Assembly: GCA_902801475.1 (NCBI GenBank) | Contig: CADCIO010000010.1 | Coordinates: forward strand, 1 to 63,543 | DNA from: an uncultured Bacteroidales bacterium | Lineage (GTDB): Bacteria > Bacteroidota > Bacteroidia > Bacteroidales > Bacteroidaceae | Length of the DNA stretch: 63,543 nt | Direction: 5' to 3' | Shown: positions 39,240 through 48,572 of the stretch, piece by piece | How positions within the stretch are numbered: the stretch's first letter is position 1 | How the letters are laid out: every line of letters starts with the position of its first letter | The notes under the pieces: model-generated | Databases searched by the model: none | The model's input: only the letters and a program-made list of their open reading frames with translations | Told to the model about the DNA's origin: nothing | Translations under genes and position numbers: made by a program

Positions 39240-40259
39240 ATGAAAAAGATTCTGTTTGTCTGCATCCTCCTTGTATGGCATGTGTCCGCTCTTCTGGCAG
39301 AGAATTGGATGAGCCGACTGCCCGATGATGCCTACGTGGCGACACTCTCCATTCCTGGTACCCACGATGCTGCAACAGGTTATGGATTCAGTGGCTTCAT
39401 TGGTATGTTCGGCAATCGCTATGCCCGTACCCAAGACCTCGACATCAGTCAGCAATGGCATATTGGCGTACGTGCTTTTGATCTTCGTCCCAGCGTTTAC
39501 AAAAACCACATCCACATCCATCATGGCATCATGCCGACCAAGGTGCGCTTCGATCAGGTTCTGCAACTTCTTTGCGATTCGCTGAAAAAATCTCCATCAG
39601 AATTCATTATCATTCACATGCTCCATGCAGCTGATGGCGACAAGGTGAAGGATGCCTACAACACACGCATCCAGCAGCTGCTCCGACAAGACCGCTTCAG
39701 CCGCTTCCTCATCAACTTTCGCCCAGACCTTCAAGTGCGCGATATGCGTGGAAAGATACTCATCCTCAGTCGCGACCACTACAGCGACACCCCCATTGGA
39801 GGCATCTTCACTGGTTGGACAGGTTCCCTCAATTGGCAACGCCAGACCACAGGAACCATCATCGGACCACAAGGCGCAAAGGGCAGACTCCATGTGCAGG
39901 ATTTCTCTTCCACCTACTCCCCAGGAGCCATCACCCTCAAAGTCAATGCCCTCACCAAGATGCTCGACTTTAGCACCCGTATGCACCCTTCCACCCCTTC
40001 CGACCTCGTATGGACTTTCAACTTCGCCTCTGCCTACTCGAAAGTAGAAACCCTCTTCGGACGTGAAATTTCCCTCAGCAATGGCTATCGTGACAATGCC
40101 ACCCACACCCACCAAGCCCTCCTCGATTATTTCGCCACCCGTCCAGCAGGTCCTACTGGCATCATCCTCATGGACTTCGCCGGCACTGACCACAGTAATG
40201 GCTATCACACTCGTGGCGCAGAACTTGTCCAAGCCATTATACGCAACAACTTCCGTTGA
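39240..40259 (+). CDS. Exported phosphatidylinositol-specific phospholipase C-like protein
   Basis: The 339-aa protein has a signal peptide (to about residue 20). A PI-PLC X-type barrel is supported by LSIPGTHDAAT with the first catalytic histidine (His42) and by HIHIHHGIMP with the second (His94 or His95). FDLRPS lies between them, and a terminal region contains GIILMDFAG. The predicted activity is cleavage of phosphoinositides or glycosyl-PI to cyclic inositol phosphates and diacylglycerol. The physiological substrate in a gut-type anaerobe is not known. It is divergent from the alpha-galactosidase gene. Confidence 0.87.
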   Translation: MKKILFVCILLVWHVSALLAENWMSRLPDDAYVATLSIPGTHDAATGYGFSGFIGMFGNRYARTQDLDISQQWHIGVRAFDLRPSVYKNHIHIHHGIMPTKVRFDQVLQLLCDSLKKSPSEFIIIHMLHAADGDKVKDAYNTRIQQLLRQDRFSRFLINFRPDLQVRDMRGKILILSRDHYSDTPIGGIFTGWTGSLNWQRQTTGTIIGPQGAKGRLHVQDFSSTYSPGAITLKVNALTKMLDFSTRMHPSTPSDLVWTFNFASAYSKVETLFGREISLSNGYRDNATHTHQALLDYFATRPAGPTGIILMDFAGTDHSNGYHTRGAELVQAIIRNNFR

Positions 40260-40383
40260 AATGAGTTAGTTAACTAAGTATAATTACACAAAAATGGGGG
40301 GAAAAAGGGGAGGAAACTGGGTGAAAAGTTGGGTTCCTTCCTTTTTTTATATTAAATATGTGTGAGATGTCATTGGAATTTCG

Positions 40384-40391
40384 TACCTTTG
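40384..40391 (+). promoter_or_regulatory. -7 box of the ilv operon
   Basis: TACCTTTG, 53 bp upstream of ilvD. No convincing -33 match. The rest of the 185-bp gap after the PI-PLC gene shows no terminator or attenuator that I can support. Confidence 0.6.
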
Positions 40392-40444
40392 CAAAGTTTT
40401 TTCGTTAAGCGTAAAAAGATTATTATAAGAACTCTAACATAATT

Positions 40445-42247
40445 ATGAAGCATCAGTTACGTAGTGCTGTCTGCACAGAAGGTCGCCGCATGGCTGGAGC
40501 ACGTGCTCTTTGGGTAGCCAACGGCATGAAGCGTGAACAGTTTGGCAAGCCTATCATTGCCATCGTCAATTCGTTCACTCAGTTTGTACCAGGTCACACG
40601 CATTTGCATGAGGCGGGACAGATTGTCAAGGCTGAGATTGAGAAGTTGGGTTGCTATGCTGCCGAATTCAACACCATTGCCATCGATGATGGTATTGCAA
40701 TGGGACATGATGGTATGCTCTATTCGTTGCCTTCACGCGACATCATTGCTGATTCTGTGGAGTATATGTGTAATGCCCACAAGGCGGATGCGATGATTTG
40801 CATTTCCAACTGCGACAAGATTACGCCTGGTATGCTGATGGCAGCTATGCGTCTGAATATCCCTGCAGTATTTGTCAGCGGTGGTCCTATGGAGGCAGGC
40901 AAGTACAAGGGCGAGAACCTCGACCTGATTGCTGCGATGGTGAAGGGTGCTGACCCAACTGTGAATGATGAAGAATTGGCTGAGGTGGAGAATCGTGCTT
41001 GTCCTGGTTGCGGATGCTGTTCTGGTATGTTCACGGCAAACTCGATGAACAACCTGACAGAGGCTATTGGACTTTCACTTCCTGGTAACGGCACTATTCT
41101 TGCTACTCATGTAAACCGCAAGGAACTGATGAAGGCTGCTGCTCGTCAGATTGTGAAGAATGCCCTCGCTTATTATGAGGATGGTGATGAGTCGGTTCTT
41201 CCACGTTCGATTGCCACTCGTCAGGCTTTCCTTAACGCGATGACCCTTGACATTGCGATGGGTGCTTCCACCAATACCGTGCTGCATCTCTTGGCTGTGG
41301 CTCAGGAAGCTGGTGTTGACTTCACGATGGCTGACATCGATAAGCTGTCTCGCAAGACGCCGTTCCTCTGCAAGCTGGCTCCAAACTCTCAGAAGTATTC
41401 TGTGCAGGAGTGTGGTCGTGCAGGAGGTATGCTGAATCTGTTGGGCGAACTGGCTAAGGGTGGTTTGATTGACACGAGTGTGAAGCGTGTGAACGGTGCC
41501 ACTTTGGCAGAAGACATTGAGAAATATTCGATTCTGAAAGACAATATTGACCCAGAGGCAAAGCGCATCTATAGCAGCGCTCCTGCTGGTGTGTTCTGCA
41601 ATCAGTTGGGTGTTCAGAACACCAACTATGAGACGCTCGACACAGACCGCGTGAATGGTTGCATTCGTGACATTGAGCACGCTTACACCAAGGACGGTGG
41701 TATGGCTATCCTCTTCGGTAATATTGCTCAGGACGGTTGTGTGGTGAAGACTGCAGGTGTGGATGAGAGCATCTGGAAGTTCTCTGGTCCTGCTGTGGTG
41801 TTCGACTCTCAGGAAGACGCTTGTGAAGGCATCCTCGGTGGTAAAGTGAAGAAGGGTGATGTGGTGGTGATTACCCACGAAGGTCCTAAGGGAGGTCCTG
41901 GTATGCAGGAGATGCTCTACCCAACTTCTTACATCAAGAGTATGCACATGGGTAAGGAATGTGCCCTCATCACCGACGGTCGTTTCTCTGGTGGTACATC
42001 AGGTCTTTCCATCGGACACATCTCTCCAGAGGCTGCATCAGGTGGTAACATCGGCAAGATTGTGGATGGCGACATTATCGACATCGACATTCCAAACCGC
42101 TCTATCAACGTGCGTCTGTCTGACGAGGAATTGGCAGCACGTCCACAGCAGCCACTCAAACGTAATCGTGTAGTATCAAAGGCTCTCCGTGCATACGCCC
42201 AGAGTGTGGCAAGTGCAGACAAGGGAGGCGTAAGAATCATTGACTAA
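40445..42247 (+). CDS. ilvD: Dihydroxy-acid dehydratase
   Basis: This 600-aa Fe-S enzyme dehydrates dihydroxy-isovalerate or dihydroxy-methylvalerate in branched-chain amino-acid synthesis. Cluster cysteines are in [11 protein letters not shown] and [35 protein letters not shown] is also diagnostic. First gene of the ilvD-B-N-C operon, 3 bp before ilvB. Confidence 0.97.
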   Translation: MKHQLRSAVCTEGRRMAGARALWVANGMKREQFGKPIIAIVNSFTQFVPGHTHLHEAGQIVKAEIEKLGCYAAEFNTIAIDDGIAMGHDGMLYSLPSRDIIADSVEYMCNAHKADAMICISNCDKITPGMLMAAMRLNIPAVFVSGGPMEAGKYKGENLDLIAAMVKGADPTVNDEELAEVENRACPGCGCCSGMFTANSMNNLTEAIGLSLPGNGTILATHVNRKELMKAAARQIVKNALAYYEDGDESVLPRSIATRQAFLNAMTLDIAMGASTNTVLHLLAVAQEAGVDFTMADIDKLSRKTPFLCKLAPNSQKYSVQECGRAGGMLNLLGELAKGGLIDTSVKRVNGATLAEDIEKYSILKDNIDPEAKRIYSSAPAGVFCNQLGVQNTNYETLDTDRVNGCIRDIEHAYTKDGGMAILFGNIAQDGCVVKTAGVDESIWKFSGPAVVFDSQEDACEGILGGKVKKGDVVVITHEGPKGGPGMQEMLYPTSYIKSMHMGKECALITDGRFSGGTSGLSIGHISPEAASGGNIGKIVDGDIIDIDIPNRSINVRLSDEELAARPQQPLKRNRVVSKALRAYAQSVASADKGGVRIID

Positions 42248-42250
42248 GAT

Positions 42251-43945
42251 ATGGAAAAGGTAACTGGTGCAGAGGCGATGATGCGTGCCTTGGAGCATGA
42301 AGGGGTAGATGTCCTCTTCGGCTATCCAGGTGGAAGCATCATGCCCACATACGATGCACTTTATGATCATAAGAAGACATTGAATCACATTCTTGTTCGT
42401 CATGAACAGGGAGCCGTTCACGCAGCTCAGGGCTATGCCCGTGTGAGTGGCAAGGTGGGTTGCGCCATTGTGACTTCGGGTCCTGGTGCCACCAACACGG
42501 TTACAGGTATTGCCGATGCGATGATTGACTCCACTCCGATGGTGGTCATCTGCGGTCAGGTGGGTGTTGCCATGCTGGGTACAGATGCCTTTCAGGAGGT
42601 CGATGTAGTGGGTATCACATCGCCAGTCAGCAAGTGGAGCTATCAGATCCGTCGTGCTGAAGATGTGGCTTGGGCAGTAGCTCGTGCTTTCTACATCGCC
42701 AAGAGCGGACGTCCTGGTCCTGTGGTGCTCGACTTCGCCAAGAACGCACAGACGGGTATGGTGGAGTATGAACCAGCAGAGGTGGATTTCATCCGCAGCT
42801 ACGAACCCGACCCAGATGTGGAGATGTCCGACATCGAGCGTGCCGCCAAGATGATCAACAACAGCGTGAAGCCATTTGTGCTCGTTGGTCAAGGTGTGGA
42901 ATTAGGTAATGCGCAGCAGGAACTTCGCACGTTGCTGGAGAAAGCAGAACTCCCATGTGGAACGACTTTCTTGGGACTTTCTGCCATTCCTTCCGACCAT
43001 CCTCTGAACATGGGTATCTTGGGTATGCACGGCAATTTGGGTCCTAACGTGATGACCAACCAATGCGACTTGCTCATTGCCATCGGTATGCGTTTCGACG
43101 ACCGTGTGACAGGCAATCTTGCCACATACGCTAAGCAGGCGAAGATCATTCACTTTGACATCGACCGTGCAGAGTTCAACAAGAACGTGCCCGTTGACCT
43201 CAAGGTGTGGGGTAACTGCAAAGAGACGCTTGCCGCTGTGACGAAGTTGGTGGACAAGGCTCAGCACACTTCATGGATTGAAGGCTTCAAACCCTACGCA
43301 GAGAAAGAATATACGAAAGTGATTGACAAGGCGCTTCATCCAACGGAAGGCCCACTCTTGATGGGCGAGGTGATTCGCAAGGTGAGTGAGGCTGCCAACA
43401 ACGAAGGCATCATGGTGACTGACGTGGGTCAGAACCAGCTGATGGCTTGCCGTTACTTCAAGTTCACGAAGGAGCGTTCAGTGGTCACTTCTGGTGGCTT
43501 GGGAACAATGGGCTTCGGTCTTCCTGCAGCTATTGGTGCTACGTTTGGTGCGCCAGACAGAACTGTTTGCCTGTTTGTGGGTGATGGCGGTTTGCAGATG
43601 ACCATTCAGGAGCTCGGCACCATCATGGAACAGGGTGCGCCTGTGAAGATTATCCTGCTGAATAATAACTTCCTTGGCAATGTGCGCCAATGGCAAGAGA
43701 TGTTCTTCGCTCATCGCTACTCGTTCACACCGATGCTCAACCCCAACTACGAACTCATCGCAAAGGGTTACGGCATTCCAGCCAAGACGGTCATCGAAAG
43801 AAAAGACCTTGATGCAGCCATCGCTGAGATGCTGGCAACGCCGGGTCCATACCTCTTGCAATGTGCCATCAAGGAAGAGGACAACGTGCTTCCGATGACA
43901 CCTCCTGGAGCAAACATTGATGAGATGTTGCTGGAAATAAAGTAA
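42251..43945 (+). CDS. ilvB: Acetolactate synthase large subunit
   Basis: The 564-aa thiamine-diphosphate enzyme condenses pyruvate with pyruvate or 2-oxobutyrate. The activating glutamate is in RHEQGAVHAAQGYAR. The ThDP-binding segment begins VGDGGLQMTIQELGT and ends NNNFLGNVRQW. FAD-region residues GMRFDDRVTG are present. The stop TAA shares its last A with the ATG of ilvN. Confidence 0.97.
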   Translation: MEKVTGAEAMMRALEHEGVDVLFGYPGGSIMPTYDALYDHKKTLNHILVRHEQGAVHAAQGYARVSGKVGCAIVTSGPGATNTVTGIADAMIDSTPMVVICGQVGVAMLGTDAFQEVDVVGITSPVSKWSYQIRRAEDVAWAVARAFYIAKSGRPGPVVLDFAKNAQTGMVEYEPAEVDFIRSYEPDPDVEMSDIERAAKMINNSVKPFVLVGQGVELGNAQQELRTLLEKAELPCGTTFLGLSAIPSDHPLNMGILGMHGNLGPNVMTNQCDLLIAIGMRFDDRVTGNLATYAKQAKIIHFDIDRAEFNKNVPVDLKVWGNCKETLAAVTKLVDKAQHTSWIEGFKPYAEKEYTKVIDKALHPTEGPLLMGEVIRKVSEAANNEGIMVTDVGQNQLMACRYFKFTKERSVVTSGGLGTMGFGLPAAIGATFGAPDRTVCLFVGDGGLQMTIQELGTIMEQGAPVKIILLNNNFLGNVRQWQEMFFAHRYSFTPMLNPNYELIAKGYGIPAKTVIERKDLDAAIAEMLATPGPYLLQCAIKEEDNVLPMTPPGANIDEMLLEIK

Positions 43946-44619
43946 TGGAAAAGAAAACGTTTGGAGGTCAATGTGGCGAGTGCACCTCATGTGGTAAATG
44001 TGACCGTCTGCTCGAACAGAAACGACCTGCACCCAAAGAAGAAAAAGTACAAACTCCAACAATGGAACAAGATACAACAAAACTCTATACCTTCCTGATT
44101 TACTCAGAGAATGTGCCAGGTCTGCTCTCGCAGATCACGGCTGTGTTCACACGTCGTCAGGTCAATATCGAGTCACTCAACGTGTGCGCATCCAGCACAC
44201 CTGGGGCACATAAGTACACCGTCACAGCTTATTGCGACGAGCCTATGGCACGCATCCTCACCGCTCAGGTGGAGAAGCGCATCGAGGTGCTTCAGGCGCA
44301 TTTCTACACAGACGATGAACTCTTCATCAATGAGACGGCACTCTTCAAGCTCAGCACACCCGTCATGCTGAAGAATCCTGATGTCGGACGCATGATCCGT
44401 TTCCACAATGCCCGCATCATCGAGGTGAACAGCACGTATTCTGTGGTGGAAATCACGGGCATCACCAACGACATTCTTTCACTCTTCGACACCTTGAAGA
44501 TGATGGATTGCGTCTTGCAGTTCGTTCGTTCAGGTCGCATATGCATCACCAAGAGTCGCGTGGAACACCTTGATGAATATCTGGCTGTGCGTGAAGCAAA
44601 GAGACAGGCTAAGAAGTAG
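43945..44619 (+). CDS. ilvN: Acetolactate synthase regulatory subunit with Cys-rich leader
   Basis: The 224-aa protein has an ACT domain from about residue 45 (YTFLIYSENVPGLLSQITAVF, broken here only for naming) and the conserved second domain. It gives feedback control by valine. The first 40 residues are extra and hold Cys10, Cys13, Cys16 and Cys19 (CGECTSCGKC). An alternative start at MEQDTTK (44062) would remove them. However, the first ATG overlaps the ilvB stop in a TAATG arrangement, which favours translation of the leader. Confidence 0.9.
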   Translation: MEKKTFGGQCGECTSCGKCDRLLEQKRPAPKEEKVQTPTMEQDTTKLYTFLIYSENVPGLLSQITAVFTRRQVNIESLNVCASSTPGAHKYTVTAYCDEPMARILTAQVEKRIEVLQAHFYTDDELFINETALFKLSTPVMLKNPDVGRMIRFHNARIIEVNSTYSVVEITGITNDILSLFDTLKMMDCVLQFVRSGRICITKSRVEHLDEYLAVREAKRQAKK

Positions 44620-44703
44620 GGTAGTGATGAAATCGTTAAACAACAAAGCAACTAAAATAATAACCAGCAAGGAATGTCCTTGCACAATTAAAACAAAAGC
44701 AAA

Positions 44704-45747
44704 ATGGCAAAAATGAATTTTGGTGGCGTTATCGAAGAGGTAATGACACGTGAAGAATTCCCACTCGAGAAGGCTCGTGAGATTTTGAAGGACGAGACCA
44801 TCGCAGTGATTGGTTATGGTGTACAGGGTCCTGGTCAGGCTTGCAACCTCCGCGACAATGGTTTCAACGTGATTGTTGGTCAGCGTCAGGGCAAGACTTT
44901 TGAAAAGGCCATCAAGGATGGTTGGGTACCAGGCGAGACACTCTTCTCTATCGAAGAGGCAGCTGAGAAGGGTACTATCGTGATGTGTCTGCTTTCAGAC
45001 GCAGCTGTGATGTCTGTATGGCCCACTTTGAAGCAGTACCTCACTCCAGGTAAGGCACTCTACTTCTCTCATGGTTTCGCTATCACTTGGAACGACCGCA
45101 CTGGTTGTGTTCCTGCTAAGGACATCGACGTGATTATGGTGGCTCCAAAGGGTTCCGGTACATCACTCCGCACCATGTTCCTCGAGGGTCGTGGTCTGAA
45201 CTCTTCTTACGCAGTATATCAGGACGCTACAGGCAAGGCTCTTGACCGTACCCTCGCTTTGGGTATCGGTATCGGTTCTGGTTACCTGTTCGAGACTACT
45301 TTCCAGCGCGAGGCTACTTCTGACCTCACTGGTGAGCGTGGTTCACTCATGGGTGCTATCCAGGGTCTTCTCCTCGCTCAGTATGAGGTGCTCCGTGAGA
45401 ACGGTCACACTCCATCTGAGGCATTCAACGAGACTGTTGAAGAGCTCACTCAGTCACTCATGCCTCTCTTCGCTCAGAAGGGTATGGACTGGATGTATGC
45501 AAACTGCTCAACTACTGCACAGCGTGGTGCTCTCGACTGGATGGGTCCTTTCCACGATGCCATCAAGCCAGTTGTTGAGAAACTTTACGCATCTGTGAAA
45601 TCAGGTCATGAGGCTCAGATCTCTATCGACGCTAACTCTAAGCCAGACTATCGCGTAGGTCTTGAGAAGGAGCTCGCTGCTCTTCACGACTCTGAGATGT
45701 GGCGTACTGCAGAGGTGGTTCGTCAGCTCCGTCCTGAGAACAACTAA
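44704..45747 (+). CDS. ilvC: Ketol-acid reductoisomerase
   Basis: The 347-aa NAD(P)H enzyme isomerises and reduces acetolactate. The Rossmann motif is IAVIGYGVQGPGQACNLRDNG, with QRQGK as the cofactor-specificity loop. Metal ligands are in the DLTGERG and LFAQKGMDWMYANCS regions. Last gene of the operon, 84 bp after ilvN, followed by a strong terminator. Confidence 0.96.
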   Translation: MAKMNFGGVIEEVMTREEFPLEKAREILKDETIAVIGYGVQGPGQACNLRDNGFNVIVGQRQGKTFEKAIKDGWVPGETLFSIEEAAEKGTIVMCLLSDAAVMSVWPTLKQYLTPGKALYFSHGFAITWNDRTGCVPAKDIDVIMVAPKGSGTSLRTMFLEGRGLNSSYAVYQDATGKALDRTLALGIGIGSGYLFETTFQREATSDLTGERGSLMGAIQGLLLAQYEVLRENGHTPSEAFNETVEELTQSLMPLFAQKGMDWMYANCSTTAQRGALDWMGPFHDAIKPVVEKLYASVKSGHEAQISIDANSKPDYRVGLEKELAALHDSEMWRTAEVVRQLRPENN

Positions 45748-45770
45748 TCATTCTGGTCTGCATAGACCTT

Positions 45771-45808
45771 AAAAAAAGGAGTGTGTCACCCGACACACTC
45801 CTTTTTTT
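45771..45808 (+). terminator. Terminator of the ilv operon
   Basis: A GGAGTGTGTC...GACACACTCC stem extended by A/T tracts to about 17 bp, with a four-base loop and a run of seven T. Confidence 0.88.
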
Positions 45809-45850
45809 GCAGAACTACCCCTCGGAACAAACCGCCGGGAGCCCCGAAAA

Positions 45851-46017
45851 GCAGAATCGACCCTCCAGGCGGACTTCCGCGAGGCGCGGAAAGCAGAATT
45901 GACCCTCTGGGCAGACTTTCGCGAGGCGCGGAAAGCAGAATTGACCCTCTGGGCAGACTTCCGCGAGGCGCGGAAAGCAGAATTGACCCTCTGGACAGAC
46001 TTCCGCGAGGCGCGGAA
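45851..46017. repeat. 42-bp tandem repeat with internal palindrome, about four copies
   Basis: Unit starts at 45851, 45893, 45935 and 45977 are spaced exactly 42 bp. Each unit contains GCAGAATTGACCCTC and a hairpin TTCCGCG-AGG-CGCGGAA. Copies differ at a few positions, and the first is the most diverged. The array fills the gap between the ilv terminator and the end of the beta-galactosidase gene and is more GC-rich than its surroundings. Confidence 0.9.
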
Positions 46018-48414
46018 TCAGTAGAGGTAAATCTTGTAGTTCTTCACGCTGCCAGGAGCACCCTGCTCGGCACGGGGCAGATATTCGAGGGCAGAAACGG
46101 TCTGCTCGCCACCCAAGTCGATGACGATGAGGTGGGGCAGAGATGCGCTCTTCTCGGTCTGCCAGTAGGTGGATTCCTGCAGGTCATAAACCTTGTCACC
46201 CGTGTGGTTGCCGTTCTCCTCTTCGCTGTTGGCATACTTTGTCGTCCAAGGTTCGCGAGAGATACGCTTGCCGTCGGCACCTTGCAGATAGAGCTCGGCG
46301 ATGGCAACACGGTCGTTTTCCTTCTGGGTGGAGAGACATTCGATGGCGAGGTATCGACCCTTCTTCTGTCCGTCGAACTTGACGGTCTGCCAACCGTTGC
46401 CTCCATTGAAAGCACCAGTCGCTACAGGAGTGGCGGAGTTGAGGTCGGGCTTGTCGCCGATGTTGTTGTGCTTGTTTGACTTCTCCAGCTGGAGCTTGTT
46501 CAGCTCAGGCTCAGCTTGTCCCCAAACCACAGCTTCCTTAGGACCTACCACATCAAGCACAATGATTTCGTTCTGTCCCTTCTTCAGCCAGCAACCTGGC
46601 ACGTAGAGTGTCTGCTGAGGACCAATCGACCAGATGCGACCGAGAGCATGACCATTCACATAGACCTGTCCCTTGCCCCAGGTCTCGAAGTTGAGGAAAG
46701 TGTCGCCCACCTTGGTGAGGTTGAAGTAGCCACGATGATAGCCGGGCTTGAACAATGCCGTGAGCTTCTGCGATTCCTCATAGTTCTGGCTCAGTGCCAA
46801 CCCTGGGACGCTGCCCTTAGCGTTGCTGTTGACGTTCTTCACCATGTCGAGTGCGGCTCTGGCAGTCTCGTAGTCATCTGGGATGGCGACATTGGTCCAT
46901 TTCTTCGGAGTCAGAACCAGTTCCGCGTCATCGGTCTCGGAGGCGAGGGTGACATTGCCGACGATGCCCTTGAAGTCTTTGATGGCGCGTCCGAAGTTGA
47001 TACGACCCATGCCCTCGACGATGATGGTCAGGTCGGCTCCCTTCTTCACGGCAGGGATGGTGAGCGACTTTTCGTTCTTCACGCGGTCAATCTTGCCGAT
47101 GTACTTGCCATCGATGAATACTTGAGCAAAGTCGTGGAATTCACCTGTCAAGACACTTGAGGTGGTGATTTCCGGCAATTGGGTGGAGTAGATCATCGTT
47201 CCCCAACCCATATCCATCTCCTCGAAGGTCTTGATGGCTCCTGTCTCTGATTTGCCATTGGAGGCCATCCCTGTCATGAGTGTTGCAAATTCCTTCAGCT
47301 CAAATTTAGGAATCGTGATGATAGGTGCTACATCCTTAGGAACAGCAGGCAGTTTCTTGTCGCTGTACTTCTGCATCATCTCGCGCAGTTCATAGTATTT
47401 TTCGGTGGTATGACCATATTCGTTGATAGGAGCATCATAGTCATACGACGTCACATCGGGCGCAAAGCCTGGAGAGTTGGCACCTGCCCAATGACCGAAC
47501 GAGGTGCCTCCGTGCGTCATGTAGAGCGAGAAACTGATACCCTTCGAGAGCATTTCGTCCATACCTTCCACCATATCCTTGGCTGGGCGAGTCTCATGAC
47601 GGGCACCCCACTTGTCAAACCATCCGCTCCAGAACTCAGAGCACATCAACGGAGTGTTGGGTCGCAACTGCTTCAAACGGCGGAACTGGTCGTCGATGTT
47701 GGCGCCCGTGCCGAAGTTCATCGTCCACACGAGGTCATCAAGTCCGTTCTTCTCGAAATTGGAAGACCAGTCACACTGGAAAAGTGCCAACTCCTTGCCA
47801 TAGATGCCACGCAGACAGTCACGAATCTCGCTCACGTAGGGTTTGTCCTCACCGTATGAGCCATATTCATTCTCCACCTGCACCATGATGATGGGACCAC
47901 CGTTCTGAATGGTCAGTCCTGCCAATTGTTCGCCTACTTTCTGCTCGAATATCTTCACGCGCTCCATGAAGTAAGGGTCACGCTCACGCAACTTGATGTC
48001 CTTCTTCTTCAGCAACCACCAAGGCAGACCGCCCATTTCCCATTCGGCACAAACGTAGGGACCAGGACGTACGATGACGTACATGCCGTTCTTCTGAGCC
48101 AAGCGGCAGAACTCAGCCACATCATTGTTGCCCGTGAAGTCGAACTCGCCCTCACGCTGTTCGTGGATGTTCCAGAAGATGTAGATGCAGACGGTGTTCA
48201 TGCCGAGCGCCTTGCACATCTTGATGCGGTGATCCCAATAGGGCTTGGGAATACGGGGATAGTGAATCTCGGCAGCCTTCACGACGAAAGGTTTGCCATT
48301 GAGCAGGAACGTGCCGTTGCCCGTCTCGAAAGTTCCCTTGGCTTTCTGAGCGAAAGCAGGAGTGACTGTCATCATGGCAGCCACGAGGGAGAACAAATAG
48401 ATGAATTTTCTCAT
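46018..48414 (-). CDS. Exported GH35 beta-galactosidase with C-terminal discoidin-like domain
   Basis: In this 798-aa protein a signal peptide ends near residue 22. The GH35 barrel has the acid/base glutamate in GGPIIMVQVENEYGSYG and the nucleophile in MCSEFWSGWFDKWG. Jelly-roll domains follow. The last 140 residues look like an F5/8-type (discoidin) carbohydrate-binding domain, with YWQTEKSASLPHLIVIDLGG. It is expected to remove beta-linked galactose from glycans outside the cytoplasm. The 42-bp repeat array lies right after its stop codon. Confidence 0.93.
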   Translation of the reverse strand: MRKFIYLFSLVAAMMTVTPAFAQKAKGTFETGNGTFLLNGKPFVVKAAEIHYPRIPKPYWDHRIKMCKALGMNTVCIYIFWNIHEQREGEFDFTGNNDVAEFCRLAQKNGMYVIVRPGPYVCAEWEMGGLPWWLLKKKDIKLRERDPYFMERVKIFEQKVGEQLAGLTIQNGGPIIMVQVENEYGSYGEDKPYVSEIRDCLRGIYGKELALFQCDWSSNFEKNGLDDLVWTMNFGTGANIDDQFRRLKQLRPNTPLMCSEFWSGWFDKWGARHETRPAKDMVEGMDEMLSKGISFSLYMTHGGTSFGHWAGANSPGFAPDVTSYDYDAPINEYGHTTEKYYELREMMQKYSDKKLPAVPKDVAPIITIPKFELKEFATLMTGMASNGKSETGAIKTFEEMDMGWGTMIYSTQLPEITTSSVLTGEFHDFAQVFIDGKYIGKIDRVKNEKSLTIPAVKKGADLTIIVEGMGRINFGRAIKDFKGIVGNVTLASETDDAELVLTPKKWTNVAIPDDYETARAALDMVKNVNSNAKGSVPGLALSQNYEESQKLTALFKPGYHRGYFNLTKVGDTFLNFETWGKGQVYVNGHALGRIWSIGPQQTLYVPGCWLKKGQNEIIVLDVVGPKEAVVWGQAEPELNKLQLEKSNKHNNIGDKPDLNSATPVATGAFNGGNGWQTVKFDGQKKGRYLAIECLSTQKENDRVAIAELYLQGADGKRISREPWTTKYANSEEENGNHTGDKVYDLQESTYWQTEKSASLPHLIVIDLGGEQTVSALEYLPRAEQGAPGSVKNYKIYLY

Positions 48415-48447
48415 TGTATAAATAGGTTTATATTAGATTTCTCCCGA

Positions 48448-48479
48448 CAAAGTTACTGTATCTTTCGTTTTTCTACAAA
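48448..48479 (-). promoter_or_regulatory. Promoter of the GH35 gene
   Basis: Minus-strand TTTG (48476-48479), 20 bp, TAACTTTG (48448-48455), located 34 bp before the start codon. Confidence 0.7.
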
Positions 48480-48494
48480 CTTTTTCGTCATTTT

Positions 48495-48526
48495 CTTGTG
48501 ATAAAGATAAAAATGACGTACCTTTG
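48495..48526 (+). promoter_or_regulatory. Promoter of the Na/Pi cotransporter gene
   Basis: A CTTG box at 48495-48498, a 20-bp spacer and TACCTTTG at 48519-48526, 46 bp before the gene. It is back to back with the GH35 promoter. Confidence 0.65.
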
Positions 48527-48572
48527 TATGGCAAAAAACTAATTATTTACCCAATAGCATAGATTTACTAAT

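Noticed and set aside
39108..39566. N-terminal extension of the alpha-galactosidase
   Set aside because: A signal peptide begins at 39107, a -7 box lies at 39138-39145, and the extension overlaps the divergent PI-PLC gene.
45851..46017. CRISPR array
   Set aside because: The 42-bp units are contiguous without unique spacers, and no cas genes are present.
45781..46479. A plus-strand open frame of 232 codons through the 42-bp repeats with a 14-residue periodic peptide (RIDPLGRLPRGAES-like)
   Set aside because: It starts in the ilv terminator, runs antisense into the GH35 gene, and its openness follows from a 42-bp unit being a multiple of three. No promoter was seen.
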